Positions 12,401-27,400 of a DNA stretch of 64,000 bases are shown here, in pieces. Source of the DNA: Siphonodentalium dalli (lineage: Eukaryota > Mollusca > Scaphopoda > Gadilida > Siphonodentaliidae); assembly GCA_032622095.1 (NCBI GenBank), contig CP136062.1, forward strand, positions 52,407,349 to 52,471,348, in the 5' to 3' direction. Every line of letters begins with the position of its first letter. The first letter of the stretch is position 1. The notes under the pieces were generated by a model. That model saw nothing but the letters and a program-made list of their open reading frames with translations. It searched no databases and was not told the DNA's origin. A program made the translations under genes and the position numbers.

Positions 12401-15400
12401 TTTAGAGTTATTCATCTTTGTTTATCTGAAAATGTAGATTTTTTTTATCTGTCCAAGCAGATATCTCAACCACAGGTTGTCGGATCTCAATGAATTTGGT
12501 ATGGATAATTACCACTTTGAGGATATTCAGTGGAGTGTTTGAACGTTTTGATCGGGTTTTCCATTCTATAGTTATTCATCTTTGTTTATCTTGAATGAGT
12601 ATCTCAGCCATGGGTTATAGATATGCCCACACTAGGCTGTATGCCACATGAGGGTATGCACTGGACGACAGTCCATCTCTTGTTATAGATATGCCCACAA
12701 TAGGCTGTATGCCACATGAGGGTATGGACCGGACGACAGTCCATCTCTTGTTATAGATATGCCCACACTAGGCTGTATGCCACATGGGGGTATGCATTGG
12801 ACGACAGCCCAGTTCTTGTTTGTTATGATGTTGGTTGGTCCGCCTATGATGTTGGTTGGTCCTGCTATGATTTTGGTTGGTTCTGCTATCATGTTGGTAG
12901 GCTGAAGTGATACATAATCCGATTAAGAGCCCCTCAATTACTATTTATAAATATTTGATTCAAGTCGAGGAACCCACCTATCAAAGCTCAGAGTGTTTAG
13001 ATATTGATTTTTGAAATCTATTATTTTTCACCATTGAGACTTATATTGGCCCAGTAAAAAGTCGACGAGCGGTCGGTCTCGGACAAAATTACGGATGAAG
13101 ATGGATAACTCTAAAAATCAAGAGGCTTTGTGTTGATAATAAGGCCAATTTTGTCGAACAATATGTTGATAAATAACACATTTCGGGCAATTTTATACTA
13201 CAGTTGGCAGTGGTTAGTATTATTTTTGGACAATTAATCGATTCTGATAACTGAAGTGGCATTTCCAAAAATGTTGTTGTTGGAATCTGATTATATCAGG
13301 ACCATCGAATCGGAGTCAGTACCTTTAAGAAAAAATGATTATATTTCTACTAAACAAATAATATAACATAATCATTTTTTTTTTAAATTTTAATTGTAGG
13401 GTAAGTTCGACCGACACACTGTTTTCCGGTTACTGTCCAAAGAAGCGAACAGACGAAGTGATAACGGACACAGTTTTCTGCGATTGTGCCTCAGGATCAG
13501 CACCGTCATGTGATGCGGAGAAATTCCTGTACAAATGCACCGGAGATTCTAACGGGACAACATGTGACATGATCAGAAGAGGTAAGACTTGACATTACTT
13601 ATGAGGCATCAAAATATTGTATTGGTCATTTGCATAATGAGGTCCCCAGAGGGTGAATTTTGTGACGGATCACTGAATTCACCCTCTGTGGACCTCATTC
13701 TGCATAGCCTCATCAGCTATGGGAGACCTAAACAGATTTAATTTCCCAGATGGTGATGTGCACCCATTGGGCACCTTGATTATGCATTGTGTCGTCTGCC
13801 AATTTGGGGATATAGAGAAAAAAGTGACAAAGGAAAAGAACATTTCTAAAGAAACTAAACACTTGTTAATTTGATAATTCATATATCATCCTCGTGTTTA
13901 TACGTGGATGAGAAGGATTCTACGAATTATGGAGAGAAGAAATGAGAGGGATTGAAAATGTTAACATGAGCATATTATTATGTAATGTAGGTCTTTGTGT
14001 TCCACTACCGAGAGGTCGGTCAGTGGATTAGCTGACCATGTGAGTAGAAATATGTGAATACCAAAGGCGCTCGTGCATTTGGCCATGCATTCAAGGAGTC
14101 AATTTACCGAGAAAAACTATTTTGACAATTGTAAAACTAGGGAGGTGACGATTTTAAGGAGGGTAGTCATTCAATCAATGAGTGTTCTGTATAGAGATGG
14201 TTAAGAAAGGACATCGAAATAACAGATATTCATCACTGTTTTGATAAGTACACTAATGCCCTAAATAATCGACTCCTTAACCACAGCAGAATTATGGGTA
14301 ATTTTTCAGGATTTAATCGGAAATATGGCTTGTTGCCATTCATCAGAAATCTCTCACTGAGAGCTTTCCTATGAATGGCAACAAGCCATATTTCCAGCTC
14401 ATTGAGAACCTGTCTTCATCTGCTCTGGTCAACGTGCTTATCTGAGTGTCATCAAAGTTACCACAAAGACCTGAAACACAAGTGAAGAATGTCATCAAAT
14501 TTACTGCTAAAATACAGTAATGCCCTAAATAATCGACTCATTAACCACAGTAAAATTGTGAGTCACATATTTCTGACTGAGAGTTTTCCGATGAATGGCA
14601 ACAAGCCATATTTCCAAATTACCCACAATTCTGTTGTTGTTAAGGAGTCGATTATTTAGGGAATTACTGTAAGCTTGTGTGAATTCTGGAGTGATCTGAT
14701 TCTATATATATAGGATGGTTTTTATTTCAGGATGGGAATACCAAGATTTTGCTAAATTTATACCAATCAAATGTCACTCAATGCAACAGAGTCAAGCCAT
14801 CTCCTCTGATGATACCTACAACCAAGTAGTGAGTATCTGGATTAACCCTTCCGTGACTGGAGCTTCCTGAAAGTTTGCGAAAACCCTGCGCAAATGCATT
14901 ATCTTATATATGCGAGTCTTCCACAGGAAGTCTCGCATATATAAGAGAATGCATTGTCCTAACCAGTGTTCGCGTTGGACTGAAAAATCTTTTGGCCAAA
15001 TAAAAATTTTATTGGCCAAATTAAAAAAAAATTTGCCAAATTAAATCCTCATTTTCTGGGCGATTCACAATTGATGACTGAAATATTTGTTTTAACCCTT
15101 TCAGTGCCAAGTCCGATTGTTGTATCAACCCATATTTCCTTGATCATTTTTCAAATTTATTGATTATAATAATGTGATACATTGATGGAAAGAGCTGTTA
15201 GAGCTCTTTAATTGGCCAAATTAAATCCTCATTTTCTGGGCAGTTCACAAACATAATTAGAAAACTTTAAAAACATATAGGTATGCGTTATGTCACACAT
15301 TAAAGACAGATCAATTCATGTAAGTCATTATTAATTAATGCAAACTACGACGAGATTTCTGACCATATGCAATAAGCACGGTGGAAATCAAAGTCAGAAA

Positions 15401-18400
15401 TGACTGGGCCATCAATGCAAACAATGAAACTAACATTCTATATAATTATAATCACATTAATCTGCTTAACCAAGTGCAATAACTCGCTGACACCAGGGTC
15501 ACCAACTAATCAAGTAATGAAGCTGTGTTAGTTACTCTATGCTGCTGACACCATGGTCGCCAACTAATCAAGTAATAAGCAGTGTTAGTATCACTGACAT
15601 CATGGTCACCAACTAATCAAGTAATAAGCAGTGTTAGTATCACTGACATCATGGTCACCAACTAATCAAGTAATAAGCAGTGTTAGTATCACTGACATCA
15701 TGGTCACCAACTAATCAAGTAATAAGCAGTGTTAGTATCACCGACACCATCGTCGCCAACTAATAAAATAATGAAGCTGTGTTAGTTGTCATCACTATAC
15801 TTTCGCAGAGATAAAAACAAATGTTCCTTATTAATGTGAGGTGATTGACTATCTATTGTATTCAAACCTTTAATGATGTGAAGCCAGGTTGTTGTTATTA
15901 GATGGGAGGAAGTTTATGACTCATTACATAACCGACATGCCATTGAGTTAAGTACTTTTGTACATCCAATTATGGGACAATGCATTTATATATTTCTCTC
16001 TATTTGACTTTCTAAAAGGCCAATTCATTACTCTGACTTTCTCTCTGTCATTCTAATGTGCTATGTGTGGTGTCACTTACCCTGGCACTCGTGTTACCTG
16101 GTCAGAAACACACTTACCTTGATTACGATGGTTACAAATAAAACCATTTTTTATTTCAGTATGGTGCTGATGGGTCAGCTGCGATCAATGCATCTTACAT
16201 TCAGGATAGATGTGAATCTGTACTACTAGAGGTGTCAGGTTCATCTCCGTGTAAATACGCTACAACTGCCGCCAAAAGTGGATACGGAGGATACGTTGGG
16301 GGCATTAATGCAGGATGTGACGTGGTATGTACCATTCTTTAAAGGCCCCCGAGGCACTCACGGTGTGTTTTGTTTGCCTCTGCACTGCTGCGCGAAAAAG
16401 TTGAAAACATCTGGAAACTAGCTTCGGCATGTATTTGCAGAGTGGGACAAGGCTAGATCAAGCCTGAGCTTAGTATGCCTGTCATTTGCAGAATGAGGTT
16501 CCCAGAAGGTGAATTTTCTGATGCTATCCCGCATCACCAAATTCACCCTCTGGGAACCTCATTCTGTATGGCCACATCTGCTATGGGAGACATAGACTCA
16601 GATTGAAATTCCCAAGTGGTGAATATTGTGGTGTACACCCATTGGGAACCTCCATTATGCAATGTTTTGTCTGCCAATTTGGGGGATATAGAGAATATAA
16701 ACTAAACAAGAAATAGAATTTATGTGAATAATTTGATAATTTGATAATAAAGAAACTTTCCAGAGAAGATGAGGCCTAAGCAGAATGAGGTCCCTATAGA
16801 GGGTGAATTTAGTGATGCTAGCATGCTAAGCGGGATGGTGGCACTAAATTCACCCTCCGGAGACCTCATTCTGCAAATGGCAGGCACACTAAACTCAGAC
16901 TTGGGCTAGATGGTCTTCGTTGGGTGGAAATTTCCAATGCCACCCACTCCCATGAATCCGACCAATCCATTTCCACTCCCTTGGCATGGAACTTTCCATT
17001 ACATCAATTTTCAATATGTCAGAAATTTCTGACCTCATGCCCCCCCACCCCCTGTAACATGTTGCCTGTTCCACAAAGTTACATGTTGCCACAAAGCTAT
17101 ATTTACACACACACATGCATTCGCATTGTGGAACATGGATGTAGGACGTTGGTTGGTCAAAATTCTGCCACATGATATTACGTGCCAATCCCAACTTGCT
17201 TCCATTTTTGTGCAGACGCAACTTGCATCAAGCCATGAGAAAAGAGCATTTCGTGTTAGTCTATTCCTGATATGGTAGAAATAAAGCGTTTATTTCACTT
17301 CTGTGCTAAAGATTGAAAAATGGCTAGTAAAATTAACCCTTTCAGACTTACATATATTACATATGGCTCACTTTGGTATATCTTCCTCTGAGTAAGAGCT
17401 TTGGCAATGCGAACAATTTTATCCGCGATCCGATTGCGAACATAACAATAGCTTGCCAACACTGCAAAATATTGAAACGAAATGCACGAATTTTGGAAAT
17501 GTCAAATTTTGTCCGTTTTCGTCATCACTCTGGTGCCTACATATTTTTGTCTGCAGAATGCTATATCGCTATCAGTACTGTCCAACTATTCAGTTTGTTT
17601 CGAGAATATTGATGACATGTCACTCCTGTGACCCACTTGCGGTACACAAATTCTTTTTTTCGCTGGCGCAGACTGCAGACAACGTGTTTACTTCCACATT
17701 AGATACAATATATTCATGATACATATATTTACGTAATAAACAACCAACATACCCAAATGACGTCATACGTATATATACGTACCAAACAACCAAAGGGTTA
17801 ATCATTAATTCATAATCTGGTCATGCCAGTCTCTAAATTTCTATTTCATTTTCAGGTTGTTGAGACAGTAGCTGAATTGGATGCATTCTGGGAAGCTGAG
17901 AAGTTATCCTACAACAAAATTTGTAGTTCAAATATTGACCCCAAGCATTGGGAGGCGTATTTAAACGAGACAGCTTGCCCCAATGGCTGCAGCAATCATG
18001 GTCAATGTCAAGGTGAGAGTGCTATTGGGTCATGGTCAGGGACAAACTCATTGTGGGAGTAAGGGTGAGATGTCGATATGAGAGTGCTATGGGGTCAATA
18101 TAAGGGTACTATCTGGTAATGGTAAGGGTGCTATGAGGTCAACGTTAAGGTTCTATCTGGTAATGGTAAGGGTGCTATGAGGTCAATATACGGGTTCTAT
18201 CTGGTAATGGTAAGGGTGCTATGAGGTCAATATATGGGTTATATCTGGTAATAGTAAGGGTGCTATGAGGTCAAAGTAACGGTTCTATCTGGTAATGGTA
18301 AGGGTGCTATGAGGTCAAAGTAAGGGTTCTATCTGGTAATGGTAAGGGTGCTATGAGGTCAAAGTAAAGGTTCTATCTGGTAATGGTAAGGGTGCTATGA

Positions 18401-21400
18401 GGTCAAAGTAACGGTTCTATCTGGTAATGGTAAGGGTGCTATGAGGTCAAAGTAAGGGTTCTATCTGGTAATGGTAAGGGTGCTATGAGGTCAAAGTAAA
18501 GGTTCTATCTGGTAATGGTAAGGGTGCTATGGGGTCATGGTAAGGCTGCTATCTGGTCAATCTAAGGGTGTTATGGGGTCAATGTAGGGTGCTATTGGGT
18601 CATGGTAATGGTGCTATGTGGTCAATGTAGGGTGCTATCTGGTCATGGTAAGGGTGCTATGTGGTCAATGTAAGGGTGCTATGTGGTCAATGTAGGGTGC
18701 TATTGGGTCATGGTAAGGGCGCTATGAGGTCAATGTAAGGGTGATATAAGGTTAATGTGAGTGCTATTGGGTCAAGGTAATGTACCTATTGGGGTTTCAG
18801 GTAATGTTGCTATCGGTTCAAGGTAAGGGTGCTATATTGTCGATGCGAGCATGCTATGGGGTCAAGGTAAGTGTGCTATGGGGTCAAGGTAAGGGTGCTA
18901 TCGGGTTGATGTGAGTGCAATGGGTTCACATTGAGAGTGCAATGTGATCTCAGTGAGAGCACTATTGGGTAAATTGATAGTGTTATGGGGTCAATGTGCG
19001 AGTGTTATGGGGTAAATGTTAGAGTGCTATGGGGTAAATATGAGAGTGCTATGGGTAAATACGAGAGTGCCATGGTGTAAATGCGAAATTGCTATGGGGT
19101 AAATGTGGGAGTGGTATGGGGTAAATGTGAGAGTGATATGGGATAAATTTGAGAGTGTTATGGGGTTAAAGTACGGGTGCTATGGGATCAAGGAATAGTT
19201 GCTGTGAGTCGATGTGAGAGTCCCATGGTGTCAAAATAATGGTGTGAGTGCTATTGTTTGGGGATGAGATATACAGTAACTAAATAATCGACTCCTTAAC
19301 CACAGCAGAATTATACGTAACTTTTCAGGATTTAGTCGGAAATATGGCTTGTTGCCATTCATCGGAAAGCTCTCACTGAGGGCATTTTAGGTAATTACTG
19401 TAAATGATACATATTAGTGATCTGGCCTTTGTTGAATAGATCTGATCAATGAAATATCATTGATATTGCTATGTCATCAATCCTCAATACTCGTAAGCAT
19501 GTGGTGATATAGATTCCGAATCACAATGAAACAGACACCACCCAGGTAAATATGTGTTAGGTCCTTATAAATAATGCATGTCTATGAAATTACACAGCAA
19601 TGTAAATATGCTTAGCCTTCATACGTGTTTTTATTATTGAGAAGCGCAGACTAATGCACCTCTAACAATCTGTTGTATCTCACTATATTAAAGAAACAAG
19701 CTTTACTATATATATGCATCAAAATTAAAACTACATGTTAAGGTTGATATATTGAGCCTCTTTTATATGCAATACCGGTAATTTTTAGATAATAAAAATA
19801 AATACATGTACATATACAAGATTATCATCACACGCCCCCCCCCCCCCCCCCCCCAACAGGAAAGACTAAACGGTACAGATTGCCAATTTGCCATAAGGAC
19901 TTATCAGTAACAATGCGATCCCAATTGGGAGTCAGCCAGGGAATATATATCCTTGAGTCGGCGGTGCACAAAGCGATCTCGTGCAGGAAGGAACTTTTTG
20001 TTGAAGTGAACCTACAATGAACACTTTTATTTTGTTTGAAGTTTTATTTCATTAAAATAGCAATGTTATTTGAGTTTATTAGATATATGTTTATATGCAC
20101 AAGCATCAGTTATAACCGTTAGGTGCTCCAAAGCAAAAATGTGCACCTGGATCGAAAATCAGACGCAACAATAAACTGCACACCTGCATTTTTTCAAAAT
20201 CAAAGGAGTGTTAAAGATGAATGAAAAGCTTGCACACGTGGGGTTTCGGACCATGCACGGGGGGTTTCTGACCATGCGTTGGTGGTTTCGGGCCATGCGT
20301 GGGGGGGGGGGGGGGGGTTCAGACCATGCACGGGGGGTTTCGGACCATGTGCGGGGGGTTTCTGGACTATGTGTGTGTGGTTTTTCGAGATCATACGCAC
20401 AAGGTTGCGAGACCATGTGCATGGGGTTTCAAGACAATGTGCTTGGGGTTTGGGGACCTCACACATGGAGTTTCGAGACCATACGACACGTTGGCCTGAG
20501 AAACAAGATATTGGCTTTGCGTGACTTTACATGATTTATTTTGGTTTTTCTCCAGATAAGTGTTGCATATGTGAAGCTGGATTCGGAGCTGAGGATTGCT
20601 CTGTCGATCTGTCCACTCTTCCAACAGTTCAGGAAGGTATCACACTTTTATGTGACACCAGGTGTGACAAATGCAAGGACGTTGTTATTGACGGAACTGG
20701 TTTTGTGAAGGTAGCCAGTTTAAGTTGCCATATCTCTCAGGTACGTCTTTTCTGGTTCATAAAAATATTCCTACTTGACCTTGACTTCTATAAACTTTAA
20801 CATATTTTTTCATGTGTGCGTTCGTTCATCTGTCTGACCAAATATCTTAGCCATAGTCGTATCGGAATGAAATTTGGTAAAGAGGTCGTCCTTAAGGAGG
20901 CTTTTCAAAAGAGGGGCCAATGACATTCACATGTTTCCTTTTAGAGTTATCCTTCTTTGTTTATCTGAAAATAGTATTTTTTTTTAGCTGTCTGTGCAGA
21001 TATCTCAGACATGGTTTAACGAGTTTCAATGACATTTTGTATCGAGATTTGTCTACAGGTGTGTTATCAAAGGTGGGCCCAATGAGTTATCCTTCTTTGT
21101 TTATCATGGTTATCTGTCCATCTTAATACCGATACAGTAATGCCCTAAATAATTGACTCCTTAACCACAGCAGAGTTATGGGTAACTTTTCAGGATTTAG
21201 TCTGAAATATGGCTTGTTGCTATTCATCGGAAAGCTCTGATGAATGGCAGCAAGCAATATTTCCGACTAAATCCTGAAAAATTACCCATAATTCTGCTGT
21301 GGTTAAGGAGTCGATTATTAAAGGCATTACTGAATGTCACCATTAACTTGCCAAATAAAACATATTGCTATGATGCTACCCGTACCCGTTTTGTACTGAT

Positions 21401-24400
21401 CATGTAAACCTTCTGATTTTTTACATTCATTTTGTGTGAATAAACCATATATCTAGGGACTATAAACAGTAAATGTTTCTTTCTGAATTTGTACAAGGGA
21501 CACTCATTGGGACAATGGACAGTTGTGCATTGTGCTAATAATTAATCAAATTTATTATTACTTTCTGTAAATGTGGCGATTAATGGTAAAAATAAAATGA
21601 ATTAACCATTGCCTAAATTCAATTCAATTCAAAACTAGATTTGCATCAATATTAAATCCCAATAACAAATAAATTTTCTTCCTCTCCATGTAGGCGGGGA
21701 CAACAAGCATTGTGCAAGCGATATATCTCACCACAGAGCATGTCGTTTGTCCCATCACCGTCACCGGGTCAATGACTATCACCATTAGTAACAATGGAGT
21801 GAATCCCAGCTCAACAAGTGCCTCTTACATTGTCTACAATGGAGCGTGTAAAGATTGTTCAGGAACGAGTTGTGTTGACAGGGTAAGTATAGGACCCTCT
21901 GAACTGAGGATTTTCATTTTGAATTGAATCAGACAAAAGATTCAAAATCGCATCAAATATGGAATAAATTATTTTCTCGATTCTATTAAGAATGAAGCTA
22001 CAGAGTGGTTCAGGAATGTTTAAATCGTAAAGCTGTAAAAAATAAAAAATTGCATAATCGAGGTGACTATTAATGGGCGAACATCAACAACTTCAACTGA
22101 GGAACTTCAATCTGATCCTAGGTCTCCCATAGTAGTTGAGGCCTAAGCAGAATGAGGTTCTCAGAGGGTGAATTTGGTGATGCTAGCCAGTCAAAGTCAA
22201 AGCCAGTGTAGTCAAAGAGATATTGTACAAGATGGGCGGTCTTGCCCAAGATGGGCGAGTTCGCCCACAGACAAGTGGTCGCAGATCCATTTTTATACAT
22301 TACCACGAAAATTGGGGATTGAAATTTAAAAAGATCAAAATTGCAAATATACACTCTGAATAGCAAACTGACAGACTCATATTAATATAAGATACAGTAA
22401 TGCCCTAAATAATCGATTCCTTAACCACAGCAGAATTATGGGTAACTTTTCAGGATTTAGTCTGAAATATGGCTTGTTGCCATTCATCGGAAAGCTCTTA
22501 ATGAGTGCTTTCCGATGAATGGCAACAAGCCATATTTCCGACTAAATGCTGAAAAGTTACCCATAATTCTGCTGTGGTTAAGGAGTCGATTATTTAGGGC
22601 ATTACTGTATGTTGAAGAAAACACGGGAAGAAAAACCAGGATAAAAAATCTGTCTTGATAAAGACAGACTTATAAGAAGTGGAATTTCAAGATATATTCC
22701 AAGATATATGGATGATCGACGGTCACTGAGTAATTCTCTTTAAATTCATCAGATTGATATATGGACGACCAATGACTGAGTTATTGCCCTTTATATTCAC
22801 CGGCGGATATATGGATGATCAACGGTCACTGAGTTATACTCTTTATATTCATCAGACTGATATATGCACTGTAACGAAGTTAGGTTTTCACCTTTCGTTT
22901 AGCAGCGCGTCATTTCATTTCGTATTTGTTCACCTATCAACCCTTCGCCTCATTCATAAAATCACCCATTTGGAAACTTTGGTTCGTTATATATCAGGTG
23001 TTTTATTCGCGCAAGTAATATTATTTGTCATGTTATTCATTGTGAATTGCTAGCACATTGTTTACTGGTGACGTCACGATCCAGAAGCTTAACTTCCGGT
23101 TCGTGAAATCACTGCGCTCTTGGTTAGATACGGTTACTAGGAATGCACTGTAATTCTAATACATAGCTCAGGACACTCTGTTTATGTCCTATTCCATTAC
23201 TGGAATGGTGAAGCAAGTAGGGAGCTAGCAATCACAAATTATACTCCATTGTATATACATGAAATCAGTACACATAATAGATATCACTTTTATCAGAATA
23301 GTACAGAATTAATTATTCAATTAACTCATTGAATTTCTACTCATCATTGAGCTAGAAGTTGGACTGGGCAACAGGGCAATATTTGATTCCTCTAGTTGTC
23401 AAGTTAAGCTATTTGACAATATCATATAGACATTAAAGTAACACAGAGGAAGACACCCCCCTCATAGGTTACAGCACTATCAATGACTGAGTTATTCCCC
23501 TTTATATTCACCGGCGGATATATGCACGATCAATGACTGAGTTATTCCCTTTTATATTCACCAGACTGATATATGCATGATCAATGACTGAGTTATTCCC
23601 CTTTATTTTCACCAGACTGATATATGCACGATCAATGACTGAGTTATTCCCCTTTATATTCACCAGACTGATATATGCACGATCAATGACTGAGTTATTC
23701 CCCTTTATATTCACCAGACTGATATATGCACGATCACTGACTGAGTTATTCCCCTTTATATTCACCAGACTGATATATGCACGATCGGTGACTGAGTTAT
23801 TCCCCTTTATATTCACCAGACGGATATATGCACGATCAATGACTGAGTTATTCCCCTTTATATTCACCAGACGGATATATGCACGATCAATGACTGAGTT
23901 ATTCCCCTTTATATTCACCAGACGGATATATGCACGATCAATGACTGAGTTATTCCCCTTTATATTCACCAGACTGATATATGCACGATCACTGACTGAG
24001 TTGCTCCCCTTTATATTCACCAGACTGATATATGCACGATCACTGACTGAGTTATTCCCCTTTATATTCACCAGACTGATATATGCATGATCAATGACTG
24101 AGTTACTCCCTTTATATTCACCAGACTGATATATGCACGATCAATGACTGAGTTACTCCCCTTTATATTCACCAGACGGATATATGCACGATCAATGACT
24201 GAGTTACTCCCCTTTATATTCACCAGACTGATATATGCACGATCAATGACTGAGTTACTCCCCTTTATATTCACCAGACTGATATATGCACGATCACTGA
24301 CTGAGTTATTCCCCTTTATATTCACCAGACTGATATATGCACGATCACTGACTGAGTTACTCCCTTTTATATTCACCAGACTGATATATGCACGATCAAT

Positions 24401-27400
24401 GACTGAGTTACTCCCCTTTATATTCACCAGACTGATATATGCACGATCACTGACTGAGTTACTCCCCTTTATATTCACCAGACTGATATATGCACGATCA
24501 CTGACTGAGTTACTCCCCTTTATATTCACCAGACTGATATATGCACGATCAATGACTGAGTTACTCCCCTTTATATTCACCAGACTGATATATGCACGAT
24601 CACTGACTGAGTTATTCCCTTTATATTCACCAGACTGATATATGCACGATCAATGACTGAGTTATTCCCCTTTATATTCACCAGACTGATATGCACGATC
24701 AATGACTGAGTTACTCCCCTTTATATTCACCAGACTGATATATGCACGATCAATGACTGAGTTATTCCCCTTTATATTCACCAGACTGATATATGCACGA
24801 TCAATGACTGAGTTACTCCCCTTTATATTCACCAGACTGATATATGCACGATCACTGACTGAGTTATTCCCCTTTATATTCACCAGACTGATATATGCAC
24901 GATCAATGACTGAGTTATTCCCTTTATATTCACCAGACTGATATATGCACGATCAATGACTGAGTTATTCCCTTTTATATTCACCAGACTGATATATGCA
25001 CGATCAATGACTGAGTTACTCTCCTTTATATTCACCAGACTGATATATGCACGATCAATGACTGAGTTATTCCCCTTTATATTCACCAGACTGATATATG
25101 CACGATCAATGACTGAGTTATTCCCCTTTATATTCACCAGACTGATATATGCACGATCAATGACTGAGTTACTCCCCTTTATATTCACCAGACTGATATA
25201 TGCATGATCAATGACTGAGTTATTCCCCTTTATATTCACCAGACTGATATATGCACGATCAATGACTGAGTTATTCCCCTTTATATTCACCAGACTGATA
25301 TATGCACAATCGCTGACTGAGTTATTCCCCTTTATATTCACCAGACGGATATATGCATGATCAAAGACTGAGTTATTCCCTTTATATTTACCAGACGGAT
25401 ATATGCACGATCAATGACTGAGTTATTCCCCTTTATATTCACCAGACTGATATATGCACGATCAATGACTGAGTTACTCCCCTTTATATTCACCAGACTG
25501 ATATATGCACGATCAATGACTGAGTTACTCCCCTTTATATTCACCAGACTGATATATGCACGATCACTGACTGAGTTACTCCCCTTTATATTCACCAGAC
25601 TGATATATGCACGATCACTGACTGAGTTATTCCCCTTTATATTCACCAGACTGATATATGCACGATCACTGACTGAGTTACTCCCCTTTATATTCACCAG
25701 ACTGATATATGCACGACCGCTATCTGAGTTATTCCCCTTTATATTCACCAGACTGATATATGCACGATCACTGACTGAGTTATTCCCCTTTATATTCACC
25801 AGACTGATATATGCACGATCACTGACTGAGTTACTCCCCTTTATATTCACCAGACTGATATATGCACGACCGCTATCTGAGTTATTCCCCTTTATATTCA
25901 CCAGACTGATATATGCACGATCACTGACTGAGTTATTCCCCTTTATATTCACCAGACTGATATATGCACGATCAATGACTGAGTTACTCCCCTTTATATT
26001 CACCAGACTGATATATGCACGATCAATGACTGAGTTACTCCCCTTTATATTCACCAGACTGATATATGCACGACCGCTATCTGAGTTATTCCCCTTTATA
26101 TTCACCAGACTGATATATGCACGATCAATGACTGAGTTACTCCCCTTTATATTCACCAGACTGATATATGCACGATCACTGACTGAGTTATTCCCCTTTA
26201 TATTCACCAGACTGATATATGCACGATCGCTGACTGAGTTATTCCCCTTTATATTCACCAGACTGATATATGCACGATCAATGACTGAGTTTATATTCCC
26301 CTTTATATTCACCAGACTGATATATGCACGATCAATGACTGAGTTACTCCCTTTATATTCACCAGACTGATATATGCACGATCAATGACTGAGTTACTCC
26401 CCTTTATATTTACCAGACTGATATATGCACGATCACTGACTGAGTTATTCCCTTTATATTCACCAGACTGATATATGCACGATCAATGACTGAGTTATTC
26501 CCCTTTATATTCACCAGACTGATATGCACGATCAATGACTGAGTTATTCCCCTTTATATTCACCAGACTGATATATGCACGATCAATGACTGAGTTATTC
26601 CCCTTTATATTCACCAGACTGATATAAGCACGATCAATGACTGAGTTATTCCCCTTTATTTTTACCAGACTGATATGTGCACGATCACTGACTGAGTTAT
26701 TCCCCTTTATATTCACCAGATTGATATATGCACGATCAATGACTGAGTTATTCCCCTTTATATTCACCAGACTGATATATGCATGATCAATGACTGAGTT
26801 ACTCCCTTTATATTCACCAGACTGATATATGCACGATCAATGACTGAGTTACTCCCCTTTATATTCACCAGACTGATATATGCACGATCACTGACTGAGT
26901 TACTCCCCTTTATATTCACCAAACGGATATATGCATGATCAATGACTGAGTTACTCCCTTTATATTCACCAGACTGATATATGCACGATCACTGACTGAG
27001 TTATTCCCCTTTATATTCACCAGACGGATATATGCACGATCAATGACTGAGTTACTCCCCTTTATATTCACCAGACTGATATATGCATGATCAATGACTG
27101 AGTTACTCCCTTTATATTCACCAGACTGATATGCACGATCAATGACTGAGTTATTCCCCTTTATATTCACCAGACTGATATATGCACGATCAATGACTGA
27201 GTTATTCCCCTTTATATTCACCAGACTGATATATGCATGATCAATGACTGAGTTACTCCCTTTATATTCACCAGACTGATATGCACGATCAATGACTGAG
27301 TTATTCCCCTTTATATTCACCAGACTGATATATGCACGATCAATGACTGAGTTACTCCCCTTTATATTCACCAGACTGATATATGCACGATCAATGACTG

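Noticed and set aside
20225-20500. Long G-rich ORFs with PCTGG/HGGF repeats
   Set aside because: All frames of a G-rich minisatellite; not coding.
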